Source: Tamlana carrageenivorans
GTDB taxonomy: Bacteria; Bacteroidota; Bacteroidia; Flavobacteriales; Flavobacteriaceae
Assembly (NCBI RefSeq): GCF_002893765.1
Contig: NZ_CP025938.1
Location: 2,221,001-2,285,000 of the forward strand
DNA: 64,000 bases
Direction of reading: 5' to 3'
In this document: in pieces, positions 9,327-18,349 of the stretch
Numbering within the stretch: the first letter of the stretch is position 1
How the letters are laid out: every line of letters begins with the position of its first letter
Notes under the pieces: model-generated
Told to the model about the DNA's origin: nothing
Databases searched by the model: none
What the model saw: the letters and a program-made list of their open reading frames with translations, nothing else
Position numbers and translations under genes: made by a program

Positions 9327-9334
9327 TATTTTTG
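9327..9334 (+). promoter_or_regulatory. -7 promoter element TATTTTTG upstream of rlmN
   Basis: TATTTTTG fits TAnnTTTG and lies only seven bases before the rlmN ATG at 9342, which would give an almost leaderless transcript. No clear TTG partner is seen at 17-23 bases, so the call is moderate. Confidence 0.5.
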
Positions 9335-9341
9335 CAGCACT

Positions 9342-10382
9342 ATGGCAACAGGGAAAAAAGACATACGCGCACTAACTAAGGAGCAACTTCGAGAATTCTT
9401 CGTAAAAGAAGGCGATAAAGCTTTTCGTGGCAATCAAGTTTACGAGTGGCTTTGGCAAAAATCGGCACATACTTTTGATGATATGACTAATATCTCAAAG
9501 GAAACACGACAAATGCTTGAGGATAATTTCGTTATAAATCATATCGAAGTGGACACCATGCAACGCAGTAATGATGGTACGGTTAAAAATGCCGTTCGCC
9601 TTCATGATGGCTTAATTGTAGAGTCCGTTTTAATTCCAACCGCAACCCGAACAACAGCTTGTGTTTCCAGTCAAGTGGGCTGCAGTTTAGATTGTAAATT
9701 CTGTGCCACCGCACGTTTAAAACGCATGCGAAATCTTAACCCTGATGAAATTTATGATCAGGTTGTGGCCATTGATAACGAAAGTCGTTTGTATCATAAC
9801 CGTCCCTTAAGTAATATCGTTTTTATGGGTATGGGTGAGCCGCTCATGAATTATAATAACGTGATTAAAGCCATCGATAAAATCACTTCGGAAGAAGGCT
9901 TAGGCATGTCGCCAAAACGTATCACGGTTTCTACTTCAGGCGTGCCAAAAATGATTAAAAAAATGGCCGATGATGCCGTGAAGTTTAATTTAGCCGTATC
10001 CCTGCATTCTGCCATTGATGAGGTTAGAACCGCCATCATGCCTTTTAATGAAACCTTTCCGCTTAATGATTTGCGCGAAGCTTTAGAATATTGGTACCTC
10101 AAAACAAAACGTAAAATAAGTTACGAATATGTTGTTTGGAGGGGGATTAATGACACTCAAAAAGACATCGATGCCTTTGTGAAGTTTTGCAAATATGTGC
10201 CTTGTAAAGTAAATATTATAGAGTACAATCCTATAGATGATGGCGAATTTCAGCAGGCTAGTAACGATGCTCTAGAAAATTATATTTCCACCTTAGAGAA
10301 AAACAGAATTGTCGTAAATGTACGTCGCAGTCGTGGTAAGGATATCGACGCTGCATGCGGACAATTAGCGAATAAATCTTAA
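9342..10382 (+). CDS. rlmN: 23S rRNA (adenine2503-C2)/tRNA methyltransferase RlmN
   Basis: Radical-SAM enzyme that methylates A2503 of 23S rRNA and A37 of some tRNAs. The start at 9342 (MATGKKDIRALTKEQLREFF) is chosen because residues upstream in frame come from the repeat element. The radical-SAM cluster motif CSLDCKFC lies near residue 122, preceded by TACVSSQVGC, which carries the cysteine that is methylated in the mechanism. The second catalytic cysteine is in DAACGQLA near the C-terminus, and FMGMGEPLMNY is the family GEP motif. The 346-residue length is normal. Confidence 0.96.
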   Translation: MATGKKDIRALTKEQLREFFVKEGDKAFRGNQVYEWLWQKSAHTFDDMTNISKETRQMLEDNFVINHIEVDTMQRSNDGTVKNAVRLHDGLIVESVLIPTATRTTACVSSQVGCSLDCKFCATARLKRMRNLNPDEIYDQVVAIDNESRLYHNRPLSNIVFMGMGEPLMNYNNVIKAIDKITSEEGLGMSPKRITVSTSGVPKMIKKMADDAVKFNLAVSLHSAIDEVRTAIMPFNETFPLNDLREALEYWYLKTKRKISYEYVVWRGINDTQKDIDAFVKFCKYVPCKVNIIEYNPIDDGEFQQASNDALENYISTLEKNRIVVNVRRSRGKDIDAACGQLANKS

Positions 10383-10400
10383 AATATTATTTTCAATCCT

Positions 10401-10408
10401 TATATTTG
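10401..10408 (+). promoter_or_regulatory. -7 promoter element TATATTTG before the polyprenyl synthase
   Basis: TATATTTG matches TAnnTTTG, 20 bases before the TTG start at 10429. It supports independent transcription from rlmN, whose stop is 19 bases upstream. Confidence 0.55.
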
Positions 10409-10428
10409 AATCTTCTTAATCGCAGAGT

Positions 10429-11406
10429 TTGAAAATAGTAGAGCAAATTAAACAGCCCATAGCCTTTGAAATGGATCTTTTCGAGCAAAAGTTCCTGTTA
10501 TCAATGTCTAGTAAAGTGGCTTTACTTAACCGCATTACCACTTATATTGTAAATCGAAAAGGGAAGCAAATGCGACCCATGTTCGTATTTCTAGTGGCTA
10601 AAATGGTCTCTATCGATGAGGTTAACGAGCGCACCTACCGCGGAGCTTCGGTTATTGAGCTTATACATACCGCAACTTTGGTTCATGATGATGTAGTGGA
10701 CGATAGTAACCGTCGTCGCGGATTCTTCTCTGTAAATGCCCTTTGGAAAAATAAAATTGCCGTTTTAATTGGCGACTTTTTACTGTCAAAAGGCCTGTTG
10801 TTATCCATCGATAACAATGATTTTGATTTACTTAAAATCATTTCTATTGCTGTTCGTGAGATGAGCGAAGGTGAACTGCTTCAAATTGAAAAGGCTAGAA
10901 AACTAGATATTACCGAAGACATTTATTACGAAATTATTCGTCAGAAAACCGCAACTTTAATTGCTGCTTGTTGCAGTTTGGGAGCTGCTTCGGTAAAACC
11001 AGAATCTACCCATGTAGAAACCATGCGTAAATTTGGAGAGCTTATTGGTATGGCCTTTCAAATTAAAGATGACTTGTTTGATTATGGCGATACTAAAATT
11101 GGGAAACCGACAGGTATCGATATTAAGGAGCAAAAAATGACGCTACCCTTGATTTATGTACTAAATCAAGCTTCTAAAGAAGATAAAAAATGGTTGATCA
11201 ACTCCATTAAAAATCATAATAAAGACACAAAACGTGTTAAAGAAGTGATTGCTTTTGTGAAAAATAACGGTGGTTTAGATTACGCTGTTGAAAAAATGAA
11301 ACAATTCCAAGCTGAAGCACTTCAGATTTTAAATACCTACCCAAGCTCAAAATATAAAGATTCCTTAGAGCTTATGGTCAATTATGTGATTGATAGGAAG
11401 AAGTAA
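10429..11406 (+). CDS. Polyprenyl diphosphate synthase (trans-isoprenyl chain elongation)
   Basis: Condenses isopentenyl diphosphate onto an allylic primer to make a long-chain polyprenyl diphosphate, most likely the menaquinone side chain. Both aspartate-rich motifs are present: LVHDDVVDDSNRRRG near residue 84 (first Asp-rich motif) and FQIKDDLFDYGD near 212 (second). The residue 5 before the first motif is small, as in long-chain enzymes. It begins with TTG (MKIVEQIKQPIAFEMDLFEQ), which fits the family N-terminus; no ATG gives a better start. The product length cannot be fixed from sequence, so no symbol is given. Confidence 0.92.
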   Translation: MKIVEQIKQPIAFEMDLFEQKFLLSMSSKVALLNRITTYIVNRKGKQMRPMFVFLVAKMVSIDEVNERTYRGASVIELIHTATLVHDDVVDDSNRRRGFFSVNALWKNKIAVLIGDFLLSKGLLLSIDNNDFDLLKIISIAVREMSEGELLQIEKARKLDITEDIYYEIIRQKTATLIAACCSLGAASVKPESTHVETMRKFGELIGMAFQIKDDLFDYGDTKIGKPTGIDIKEQKMTLPLIYVLNQASKEDKKWLINSIKNHNKDTKRVKEVIAFVKNNGGLDYAVEKMKQFQAEALQILNTYPSSKYKDSLELMVNYVIDRKK

Positions 11407-11489
11407 CATTAAATTATCGTTTTACTAAAAGAAAACGTAACTTCATGCTTGGTACGTTGTGACATTTCACATCAATTTTTTATCAAGCT

Positions 11490-12742
11490 ATGAAAACAAA
11501 GTTTGTTATTTTAATTAATAGAATTCAAGAACATTTATGGTTTAGGCCTTTTGTTTTCTGTGTATTATCGGTCGCGGCAGCGCTTTTTGCGTATCAAGCC
11601 GATGATACGGCACTTAACGATTTGGTTCCCGAAATTAAAACAGAATCGATTGAAGATCTCTTGGATATATTATCAGGGAGTATGTTGGTAATCGCCATTT
11701 TTGCTGTAGGTTCTATGCTGTCGGCATATTCAGCAGCAGGAAGGACGGCAACACCACGTTCGTTTAAAATTATCATTACCGATGATGTGTCCCAATACGC
11801 GCTTTCAACATTTATAGGAACCTTTATATTCAGTATTGTAGCCACTGTGGCCTTAGGCAATGGCTATTACAATAAAGCAGGAAAGTTTATCCTGTTTGTG
11901 ATTACCTTGATATTTTTCACCGCAGTGATTCTCATTTTTTTAAGGTGGGTAGACCGTATTTCAAGATTGGGCAGGTTAGAGCATACTATTTTGCAAGTTG
12001 AAGAAGTGGCGGTGAAATCCTTATCCAAGTATATTAAAAATCCGCTACGGAATGCCTTACCTATTTCTGTAAAATTTATAGGTGGACAAGCCATATTGGA
12101 ACATAAAACGGGCTATGTTCAAAAGATAAACATGGAGACTTTACAGGAGTTGGCAGAATCCTTAGATTTAAAAATTAGATTGAATTGCTTGCTCGGAAAA
12201 TTTGTAAATGAAAATTTTAGATCGTACATATACGTTCAACCGGCGGCTCTGAAATAGCTCAGGAGGTTGAAAAGGAAATAAATAAAACCATAGAAATTGG
12301 CCATGCCAGGCTGTTTGATGGAGATCCACGATTCGGACTCATAACATTAACAGAAATTGCAAGTAGAGCCTTGTCTACTTGGATTAATGATCCGGGAACC
12401 GCTATTCAAATTATTGGTTGTCATGAGAAGCTATTTTATTTATGGAACAATCCTGAAAACACAGAAAATGACCTGTTATACGATCGTTTGGAAATTGCTC
12501 AAATAGAAATAAGTAACTTTTTTGATGATGCTTTTAAGCCAATTTCTAGAGATGGTACTGGATTTATGGAAGTGATCCTACGCCTACAAAAGACATTTTG
12601 TGCTTTAGAAAAGATAAATCATGACGCTATAAAAACGGCCTCAAAGCAACATTCTAAATATGCTTTTACAAGAGCTCAAATCGCCATGGATATGGAAGAA
12701 GACCTCGAAATTTTAGAAAAAGCATCTTTGTTTAGAAAATAG
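11490..12742 (+). pseudogene. DUF2254 membrane protein, frameshifted
   Basis: DUF2254 proteins have a few N-terminal membrane helices and a soluble C-terminal domain; the function is unknown. Bases 11490-12257 encode the N-terminal half (helices around residues 20-35, 65-82, 105-125 and 133-150), up to SYIYVQP. The C-terminal half (STGGSEIAQEVEKEI...GHARLFDGDPRFGL...) follows in another frame. A single missing T in the GTTCAACC sequence at 12234-12241 (GTT TCA ACC instead) would join them as YIYVSTGGSEIAQ and give a protein of about 417 residues. This is therefore one gene broken by a one-base deletion, real or a sequencing error. Confidence 0.85.
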
Positions 12743-12790
12743 ATTTTTCAGCTGGGTTGTTCTTATAGGTTAACACATCTCAATTTTTAT

Positions 12791-13744
12791 TTATTGTTGC
12801 TGTTGGTTTGGGATGTTTTGAAGACTTTGTCTGTAACTGTTTCGATTCTTTACGTGTTCTCCTTCATTATGATGATAAAGGTTTGGATTGAGCATACTCT
12901 TGGTAGTATTAATTTCAACCTTAACGAATAGGTCTTCTTCGGCTTGACCGGTATAAACACCTTTAACGGGCGTACAATCTTTAAAATTTCTCCCCACAGC
13001 CAAACGTACATGATATTGATTAGCAATCACATTATTTGTTGGGTCTAAACCTAACCAACCGTAAAAGGGAATATAGACTTCTACCCAGGCATGGGTGGCA
13101 CCTTCACCCCGAGAACCGGCTTGATTCGGACAAATATAACCGCTAACATAACGCGCAGGTATGCCTAGCATTTTCACCAGTTGAATTAATAATATTGAAA
13201 AATCTTGACATACTCCTGCTTTTAGGGCCCAAATATCATTTAGGTTCGATTCCACATTGGTAATGCCTTGTATGTACTTAAAGTTGTTGTAAACGTAATC
13301 ACACAGACTCATAGTAGCCTTAAAAGGGGAGCTGCTCAATAGTTTTTCGTCGTTTATAAAACTTGAAATTACACTTGTACCATCGAAAGGTTTATGGTTT
13401 AGAAAATCCATAAAAGATGGACTGTATTGTAATTGTTTATAAGTATCCCACTGTTGCTTTAGTGGCGCCTGGTCATCTGGTAAGGCTCTTTCGAAGGTTA
13501 CGGCCTCAATTTCCGATATGATAGAGAGTTGGTTATGAGGTTCGATAATCATAAAAGTGGCCACGGTATTACCGTAAAAATCTTTACGCGTTTCAATTTT
13601 AGGATTATTGGTTATGCTTAATGTATGCGAAGGAATGTTTTGGTATTCGTCTTGAATAGGGTTTAGCATAATTTGACTTGCGGCATCGTAAACCAAATCG
13701 CTATAATTATATTCCGTAAGATGTTTGATATAAAATGTTGGCAT
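12791..13744 (-). CDS. Transglutaminase-like protease-fold protein of the ATP-grasp/alpha-E cluster
   Basis: A 317-residue protein with a bacterial transglutaminase N-terminal beta domain followed by a transglutaminase core. The catalytic triad is visible: Cys in GVCQDFSILLIQLVKMLGI (near residue 178), His in THAWVEVYIPF (near 212) and Asp in GLDPTNNVI (near 229). It is the last gene of a three-gene minus-strand operon with a four-base gap from the alpha-E gene. In comparative genomics this set (ATP-grasp, alpha-E, transglutaminase) is a conserved predicted peptide synthesis/hydrolysis system. The C-terminus ends in a Gln-rich tail. No signal peptide, so probably cytoplasmic. Confidence 0.88.
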   Translation of the reverse strand: MPTFYIKHLTEYNYSDLVYDAASQIMLNPIQDEYQNIPSHTLSITNNPKIETRKDFYGNTVATFMIIEPHNQLSIISEIEAVTFERALPDDQAPLKQQWDTYKQLQYSPSFMDFLNHKPFDGTSVISSFINDEKLLSSSPFKATMSLCDYVYNNFKYIQGITNVESNLNDIWALKAGVCQDFSILLIQLVKMLGIPARYVSGYICPNQAGSRGEGATHAWVEVYIPFYGWLGLDPTNNVIANQYHVRLAVGRNFKDCTPVKGVYTGQAEEDLFVKVEINTTKSMLNPNLYHHNEGEHVKNRNSYRQSLQNIPNQQQQ

Positions 13745-13748
13745 AAGT

Positions 13749-14675
13749 CTAATTAATTTCAGAAAAATAGATGGTGTTTATATTAATTGAAATATCTCGA
13801 ATGTCTTTTTTAATTTGTGTTATAAAATTATCAAGACCTTGATTATTAATGCTTTCAATAGTGGTGTATTTAATGGTGCTTTCTAATTTTCCTAAAGAAA
13901 ATTCGATGTGGTTTTTTCCTAATTGGCCACCATCAATAAGTTTTCCAACGCTAAAGTTTAATTTGTTAACGCAATAATACAGCGATCTGGGAAAAAGCTT
14001 TTCTTGAAAAACCATCGATATAATATGGTCTTCTTTAAAGGCCGATTTATATTTTTTTAAATATAACTGGTAACCTCCCATAGAGAGTAGTAAGTTTTTC
14101 CAATAGAAACTCTGTTCTAGTTTATCGGTAGTTTTGGATATTTCCGTTAATTTAATCGCTGTAAAATCGGAAACTAAAATCATCCGTTCTAAGTACTTGC
14201 CTAGATTTAAAAAATAATAGGGAGCCCCGCGCTCTTGAGTGATATCCATAGTACCATAAAACATCAAGTGAAAATTTCGTAGGTTGTCTATAAATTCTAT
14301 AGGGTCTCCGCTAATAAGTTTTTTACGCAGGTTTTTTTTAGTTAGAAAAAGGTAGTAGTTATTTAAGCAAATCCATAATTCTCTAGAAATATGTTCTTGT
14401 ACACCTCGGGCGTTTTCTCTGGCTCGGGTAACAATATTTAAAATGGAATTAGGATTTTCTGCATTAAAAACCATGAAATCTAGGCACTCTACGGTATTCT
14501 CTGTATAAAAAGTGTTATTTAAATCGGTGTAATTTTTTATAATGGGTGTCCATGGAAAAAGCTCTGGAGAATCTTGGTTTGCATAAAAATTAACTTTAAG
14601 CAAACTCAATATGCCATGGCCGCGCTCCATATAACGTTCTAACCAAATTAAATTATTTGCAACTCTACTAAGCAT
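13749..14675 (-). CDS. Alpha-E domain protein (DUF403)
   Basis: An all-helical 308-residue protein that begins MLSRVANNLIWLERYMERG, the signature of the alpha-E domain, with Trp, Arg and Glu residues in the first helix. The biochemical role is unknown; the family is nearly always encoded beside a circularly permuted ATP-grasp protein and a transglutaminase, as here (14 bases after the ATP-grasp stop and four bases before the transglutaminase start). A role as a partner or substrate-holding subunit of the ligase is an inference from this context. Confidence 0.88.
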   Translation of the reverse strand: MLSRVANNLIWLERYMERGHGILSLLKVNFYANQDSPELFPWTPIIKNYTDLNNTFYTENTVECLDFMVFNAENPNSILNIVTRARENARGVQEHISRELWICLNNYYLFLTKKNLRKKLISGDPIEFIDNLRNFHLMFYGTMDITQERGAPYYFLNLGKYLERMILVSDFTAIKLTEISKTTDKLEQSFYWKNLLLSMGGYQLYLKKYKSAFKEDHIISMVFQEKLFPRSLYYCVNKLNFSVGKLIDGGQLGKNHIEFSLGKLESTIKYTTIESINNQGLDNFITQIKKDIRDISININTIYFSEIN

Positions 14676-14689
14676 ATTTTATTTTTTAA

Positions 14690-16141
14690 TTATTGAATAA
14701 CCCAGGTGTCTTTACTACCGCCACCTTGCGAGCTGTTTACCACCAACGAACCCTCTTTTAGGGCTACACGAGTTAAGCCACCTGGTGTAATATCGATACC
14801 ATCGGTGCCTGTTAAAGCAAAGGGCCTTAAATCGATACATCTTGGCGATAAAACGCCATTGATGCAGCACGGTGCGGTAGATAAACTGAGTATGGGTTGA
14901 GCAATAAAGTTTTCTGGTTTTTTGTTTACCGTAGCTAAATAATCGGCAATGTCTTCATCTGAAGCTTCGTGGCCCATGAGCATGCCGTAACCACCGCTAC
15001 CATCAGTCTTTTTTAAAACCATTTTCTTTATATTCTCAACTACATATTTATAGTCTTCAGGATTGGCAAGTTGGTATGTTTTGATGTTGTTTAAAATAGG
15101 TTCTTCATTTAAGTAATATCGAATCATATCTGGCACATAAATATAAATAGCCTTATCGTCTGCTATCCCAGTTCCTGGAGCATTTACAATATTAACATTG
15201 CCTTTTCTATACGCTGCCATGATACCAGCTACACCTAAAGCACTCGATGCATTAAACTCTAAGGGATCTAGAAAATCATCATCCACACGACGGTAAATCA
15301 CATCAACCCGCTGCAGTCCGCTGGTCGTTTTCATATACACCACATGATCCTGAACCACCAAGTCGCTGCCCTCAACCAATTCTATACCCATAAGTCTAGC
15401 TAAAGTGGTATGCTCATAATAGGCCGAATTATAAATTCCAGGCGTTAGAAGCACAACATTAGGATTACTTTGGTAGGATAGCTCCTTAAGTTTTCGATAT
15501 AATAAATTCGGATAGTCTGATACTGGCCTGATATTATTTTTAGGTAAAATGCCAGGGAAGATACGTTTAGAAATTTCTCTGTTTTCAAGCATATAACTGA
15601 CACCAGAAGGCGTTCGTAAATTATCTTCAAGAACATAAAACTCACCATCACTATTGCGAATTAAATCGACCCCCGCAATATGTACATAAATGTCATGAGG
15701 CACATGAATACCTTTCATTTCACGAAGGAAATAGGGGCAGGAGTATATCAATTCCGCAGGGATAATGCCATCTTTAATAATAAACTGGTCGTGATAAATA
15801 TCTTTAATAAATAAATTTAGGGCCTTTAAACGTTGCTTAATACCTTTGTCGATATGATCCCACTCTGATGCGGTAATGATCCTCGGCACAATATCAAAAG
15901 GAAATATTTTTTCAACGCCTTCTTTGTTGTTGTAAACGGTAAAAGTCACACCCTGACTCATAAATAACTGTCTGGAAAGCTCTTCTTTTTTATATAAAAC
16001 TTTGGTCGACGTATTTCGTAAATAGTCATTGATAATCTCGTACTGCGAACGAATGTTGTTATTGTCGCTGTACATTTCATCCCAAGTGTTAGGAAGTAAT
16101 TGGTATGAAGAAAATAATTGTTTATTGGTCATTAGCTTCAC
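14690..16141 (-). CDS. Circularly permuted type 2 ATP-grasp protein
   Basis: First gene of the operon, 483 residues. It belongs to the DUF404/DUF407 ATP-grasp group, thought to form amide bonds between amino or carboxy groups using ATP. Segments typical of the family: HIAGVDLIRNSDGEFYVLED near residue 153 (acidic metal-binding residues), LRTPSGVSYMLENR next to it, VLLTPGIYNSAYYEHTTLAR near 230, KKTDGSGGYGMLMG near 375 (nucleotide-binding loop) and CIDLRPFAL near 435. It is transcribed away from dnaG from the 249-base spacer. The substrate is unknown. Confidence 0.9.
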   Translation of the reverse strand: MKLMTNKQLFSSYQLLPNTWDEMYSDNNNIRSQYEIINDYLRNTSTKVLYKKEELSRQLFMSQGVTFTVYNNKEGVEKIFPFDIVPRIITASEWDHIDKGIKQRLKALNLFIKDIYHDQFIIKDGIIPAELIYSCPYFLREMKGIHVPHDIYVHIAGVDLIRNSDGEFYVLEDNLRTPSGVSYMLENREISKRIFPGILPKNNIRPVSDYPNLLYRKLKELSYQSNPNVVLLTPGIYNSAYYEHTTLARLMGIELVEGSDLVVQDHVVYMKTTSGLQRVDVIYRRVDDDFLDPLEFNASSALGVAGIMAAYRKGNVNIVNAPGTGIADDKAIYIYVPDMIRYYLNEEPILNNIKTYQLANPEDYKYVVENIKKMVLKKTDGSGGYGMLMGHEASDEDIADYLATVNKKPENFIAQPILSLSTAPCCINGVLSPRCIDLRPFALTGTDGIDITPGGLTRVALKEGSLVVNSSQGGGSKDTWVIQ

Positions 16142-16390
16142 TTTTTTTAAAGATAGTTAAATTTGAATTAAATTCAACGAATTGTATTGTTAGCAAATAA
16201 TTAATCATGAATTCTTAAAAAATGGTAAACATTTTATTGTTAAAACTGAATTTTGGATAGTAATTTTGTTATTTATTCATTTAGTAAGGGCTAATTCTAG
16301 TAATATAAGGGTATTATGAATGAAGCTGGTTTAAAGTTAATTATACGAATAGAATTCTTTAATTTTGTGTCATAATATTATAACTACATT
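16142..16390. promoter_or_regulatory. Divergent spacer between the ATP-grasp operon and dnaG
   Basis: An AT-rich spacer that must drive both directions. The only clear match to TAnnTTTG is TAATTTTG at 16360-16367 on the plus strand, 23 bases before the dnaG TTG start. I see no equally good box for the minus-strand operon and no hairpin or small frame. Confidence 0.5.
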
Positions 16391-18349
16391 TTGATATCAC
16401 CATCTTCTATAGATCAAATTTTTGAAACCGCCCGTGTTGAGGAGGTTATTGGCGATTTTGTACAATTAAAAAAAGCCGGGAGTAATTATAAAGGCTTGAG
16501 TCCTTTTAGCGACGAGCGTTCTCCTAGTTTTATGGTTTCGCCAGTGAAGCAGATTTGGAAGGATTTTTCTACTGGCAAAGGGGGAACAGCCGTGTCTTTT
16601 TTAATGGAGCATGAGCATTTTACCTACCCTGAAGCTTTAAGGTACTTAGCAAAAAAGTATAATATTGAAATTGAAGAAACGGTTCAGTCTGATGAACAGA
16701 AAGAAAAGGCAAACGAGAAGGAAAGTTTATATCTAGTTAGTGAGTTTGCTAGTCATTACTTTAAAAATATTCTTCATAAAACCGATCAAGGGAAATCTAT
16801 AGGGCTTAGTTATTTTAAAGAGCGTGGATTTACCGAAGAGACTATAGATAAGTTCGATCTGGGTTACTCATTAAATGAGTGGCAGGCCTTTACCGATGAA
16901 GCTTTAAAAAAGGGATACAACATCGATTATTTGGCTAAAACCGGACTCACTATTGTTAAGGAAGATAAGCGTTTTGACCGTTTTAAAGGCCGCGTTATGT
17001 TTCCTATAAAAAGCATGAGTGGTCGTGTTTTAGGTTTTGGAGGTAGAATTTTAATTACCGACAAAAAGGCTGCCAAATATGTGAACTCTCCCGAGAGTGA
17101 GATTTACTATAAAAGTAAGGTGTTATACGGTATTCATCTGGCTAAGCAAAGTATCGCCAAAGAAGATAATTGCTATTTAGTTGAAGGTTATACCGATGTG
17201 ATTCAGTTTCACCAAACAGGAATTCATAATGTGGTGTCTTCCTCGGGTACGGCATTAACCTCCGAGCAAATTCGATTGATTAATAGGTTAGCCAAAAATA
17301 TCACCGTGCTTTTTGATGGTGATGCCGCAGGGATGCGTGCCTCGCTTCGTGGTATTGATTTAATTCTTGAGCAAGGAATGAATGTTAGGGTTTGTACGTT
17401 TCCAGAAGGGGAAGATCCAGACAGCTTTGCTAAGCAAAATACCTTAGAAGAACTATCGGATTATTTGAATAGTAATGCGAAAGATTTTATTCAATTTAAG
17501 GCTTCAGTGCTATTTGAGGAGTCGAAAAATGATCCGATTAAAAAGGCAGAAACCGTTAGGGATATTGTTAATAGTATTTCTAAGATTCCCGATCGTATAA
17601 AAAAGGAAATTTACATTCAGGAATGCGCTAAAATCATGGACATAAGTGAAGCCGTGTTGTTTTCAACTTTAGCCCAGATTAATAAAAAGGACCATCAAGA
17701 CGTAAATAAAAGAGAACAACCGGATCAACAGGTTTTTGAAGTAATAAAAAACCAAGAGGCTCCGAAAAAAGTTGACGTTCAGTACATTTTGGAGCGAAAA
17801 ATAATTGAACTGTTGCTTCTTTATGGTAATAAAACTAAAGATTTTGAAGATTTAGTTCTTAAGGAATCCGAGAGTGGCGAATTGGAATTAGAACCCGTTA
17901 TTCAACAAGCTAAAGTATTTGAAAAAATATTTTTGGATTTGCAAGATGATGAGATGGAATTTAGTAATCCGCAGTTTAAATTAATTTACTACACGATTAT
18001 TGAAAGGTTAAATCAAGATGTCGAATTCGATTTAAAATCTTTCGTAAATTCTGTAGATCAAGATATGGCTAACGAAATCACATCTATTCTAATGGAGGAT
18101 GAGCGTTACACGCTAGATAATTGGAATCGCATGGATATTTTTCCTAAAGAAAAGGAGGCTACTGTGGCTCAAATTGTAAGTGAAACGATATTGAGTTTGC
18201 GTTGTTTCTTAATTGATCAAAAAGTAAAAGGTTTCCAACAGGAAACCTTAAAAAATAAAATAGACACGAATAGAAATATACTTGAAGAAGTAAAAGACTA
18301 TTCGAGTCTAAAAATGTTGTTGTCAAGAAAACTTAACCGCGTATTATAA
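16391..18349 (+). CDS. dnaG: DNA primase, with zinc-site residues replaced
   Basis: Makes RNA primers for DNA replication. The 652-residue protein has the N-terminal primase zinc-binding fold, the catalytic TOPRIM region (YLVEGYTDVIQFHQTG near 262; VLFDGDAAGMRASLRG near 305) and a C-terminal DnaB-interacting region. The zinc fold keeps its shape (GLSPFSDERSPSFMVSP, then QIWKDFSTGKGG), but the four expected ligands are Ser37, Ser40, Asp58 and Thr61 instead of Cys, His, Cys, Cys. I recall similar substitutions in other flavobacterial primases, so this is probably a lineage trait. TTG start (MISPSSIDQI) fits the family N-terminus. The last six bases overlap the convergent response-regulator gene. 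Confidence 0.95.
   Translation: MISPSSIDQIFETARVEEVIGDFVQLKKAGSNYKGLSPFSDERSPSFMVSPVKQIWKDFSTGKGGTAVSFLMEHEHFTYPEALRYLAKKYNIEIEETVQSDEQKEKANEKESLYLVSEFASHYFKNILHKTDQGKSIGLSYFKERGFTEETIDKFDLGYSLNEWQAFTDEALKKGYNIDYLAKTGLTIVKEDKRFDRFKGRVMFPIKSMSGRVLGFGGRILITDKKAAKYVNSPESEIYYKSKVLYGIHLAKQSIAKEDNCYLVEGYTDVIQFHQTGIHNVVSSSGTALTSEQIRLINRLAKNITVLFDGDAAGMRASLRGIDLILEQGMNVRVCTFPEGEDPDSFAKQNTLEELSDYLNSNAKDFIQFKASVLFEESKNDPIKKAETVRDIVNSISKIPDRIKKEIYIQECAKIMDISEAVLFSTLAQINKKDHQDVNKREQPDQQVFEVIKNQEAPKKVDVQYILERKIIELLLLYGNKTKDFEDLVLKESESGELELEPVIQQAKVFEKIFLDLQDDEMEFSNPQFKLIYYTIIERLNQDVEFDLKSFVNSVDQDMANEITSILMEDERYTLDNWNRMDIFPKEKEATVAQIVSETILSLRCFLIDQKVKGFQQETLKNKIDTNRNILEEVKDYSSLKMLLSRKLNRVL

Noticed and set aside
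9159..9341. N-terminal extension of rlmN by 61 residues
   Set aside because: The extra residues are a translation of repeat copy B and the promoter; the RlmN family begins at the MATGKKDIRA start.
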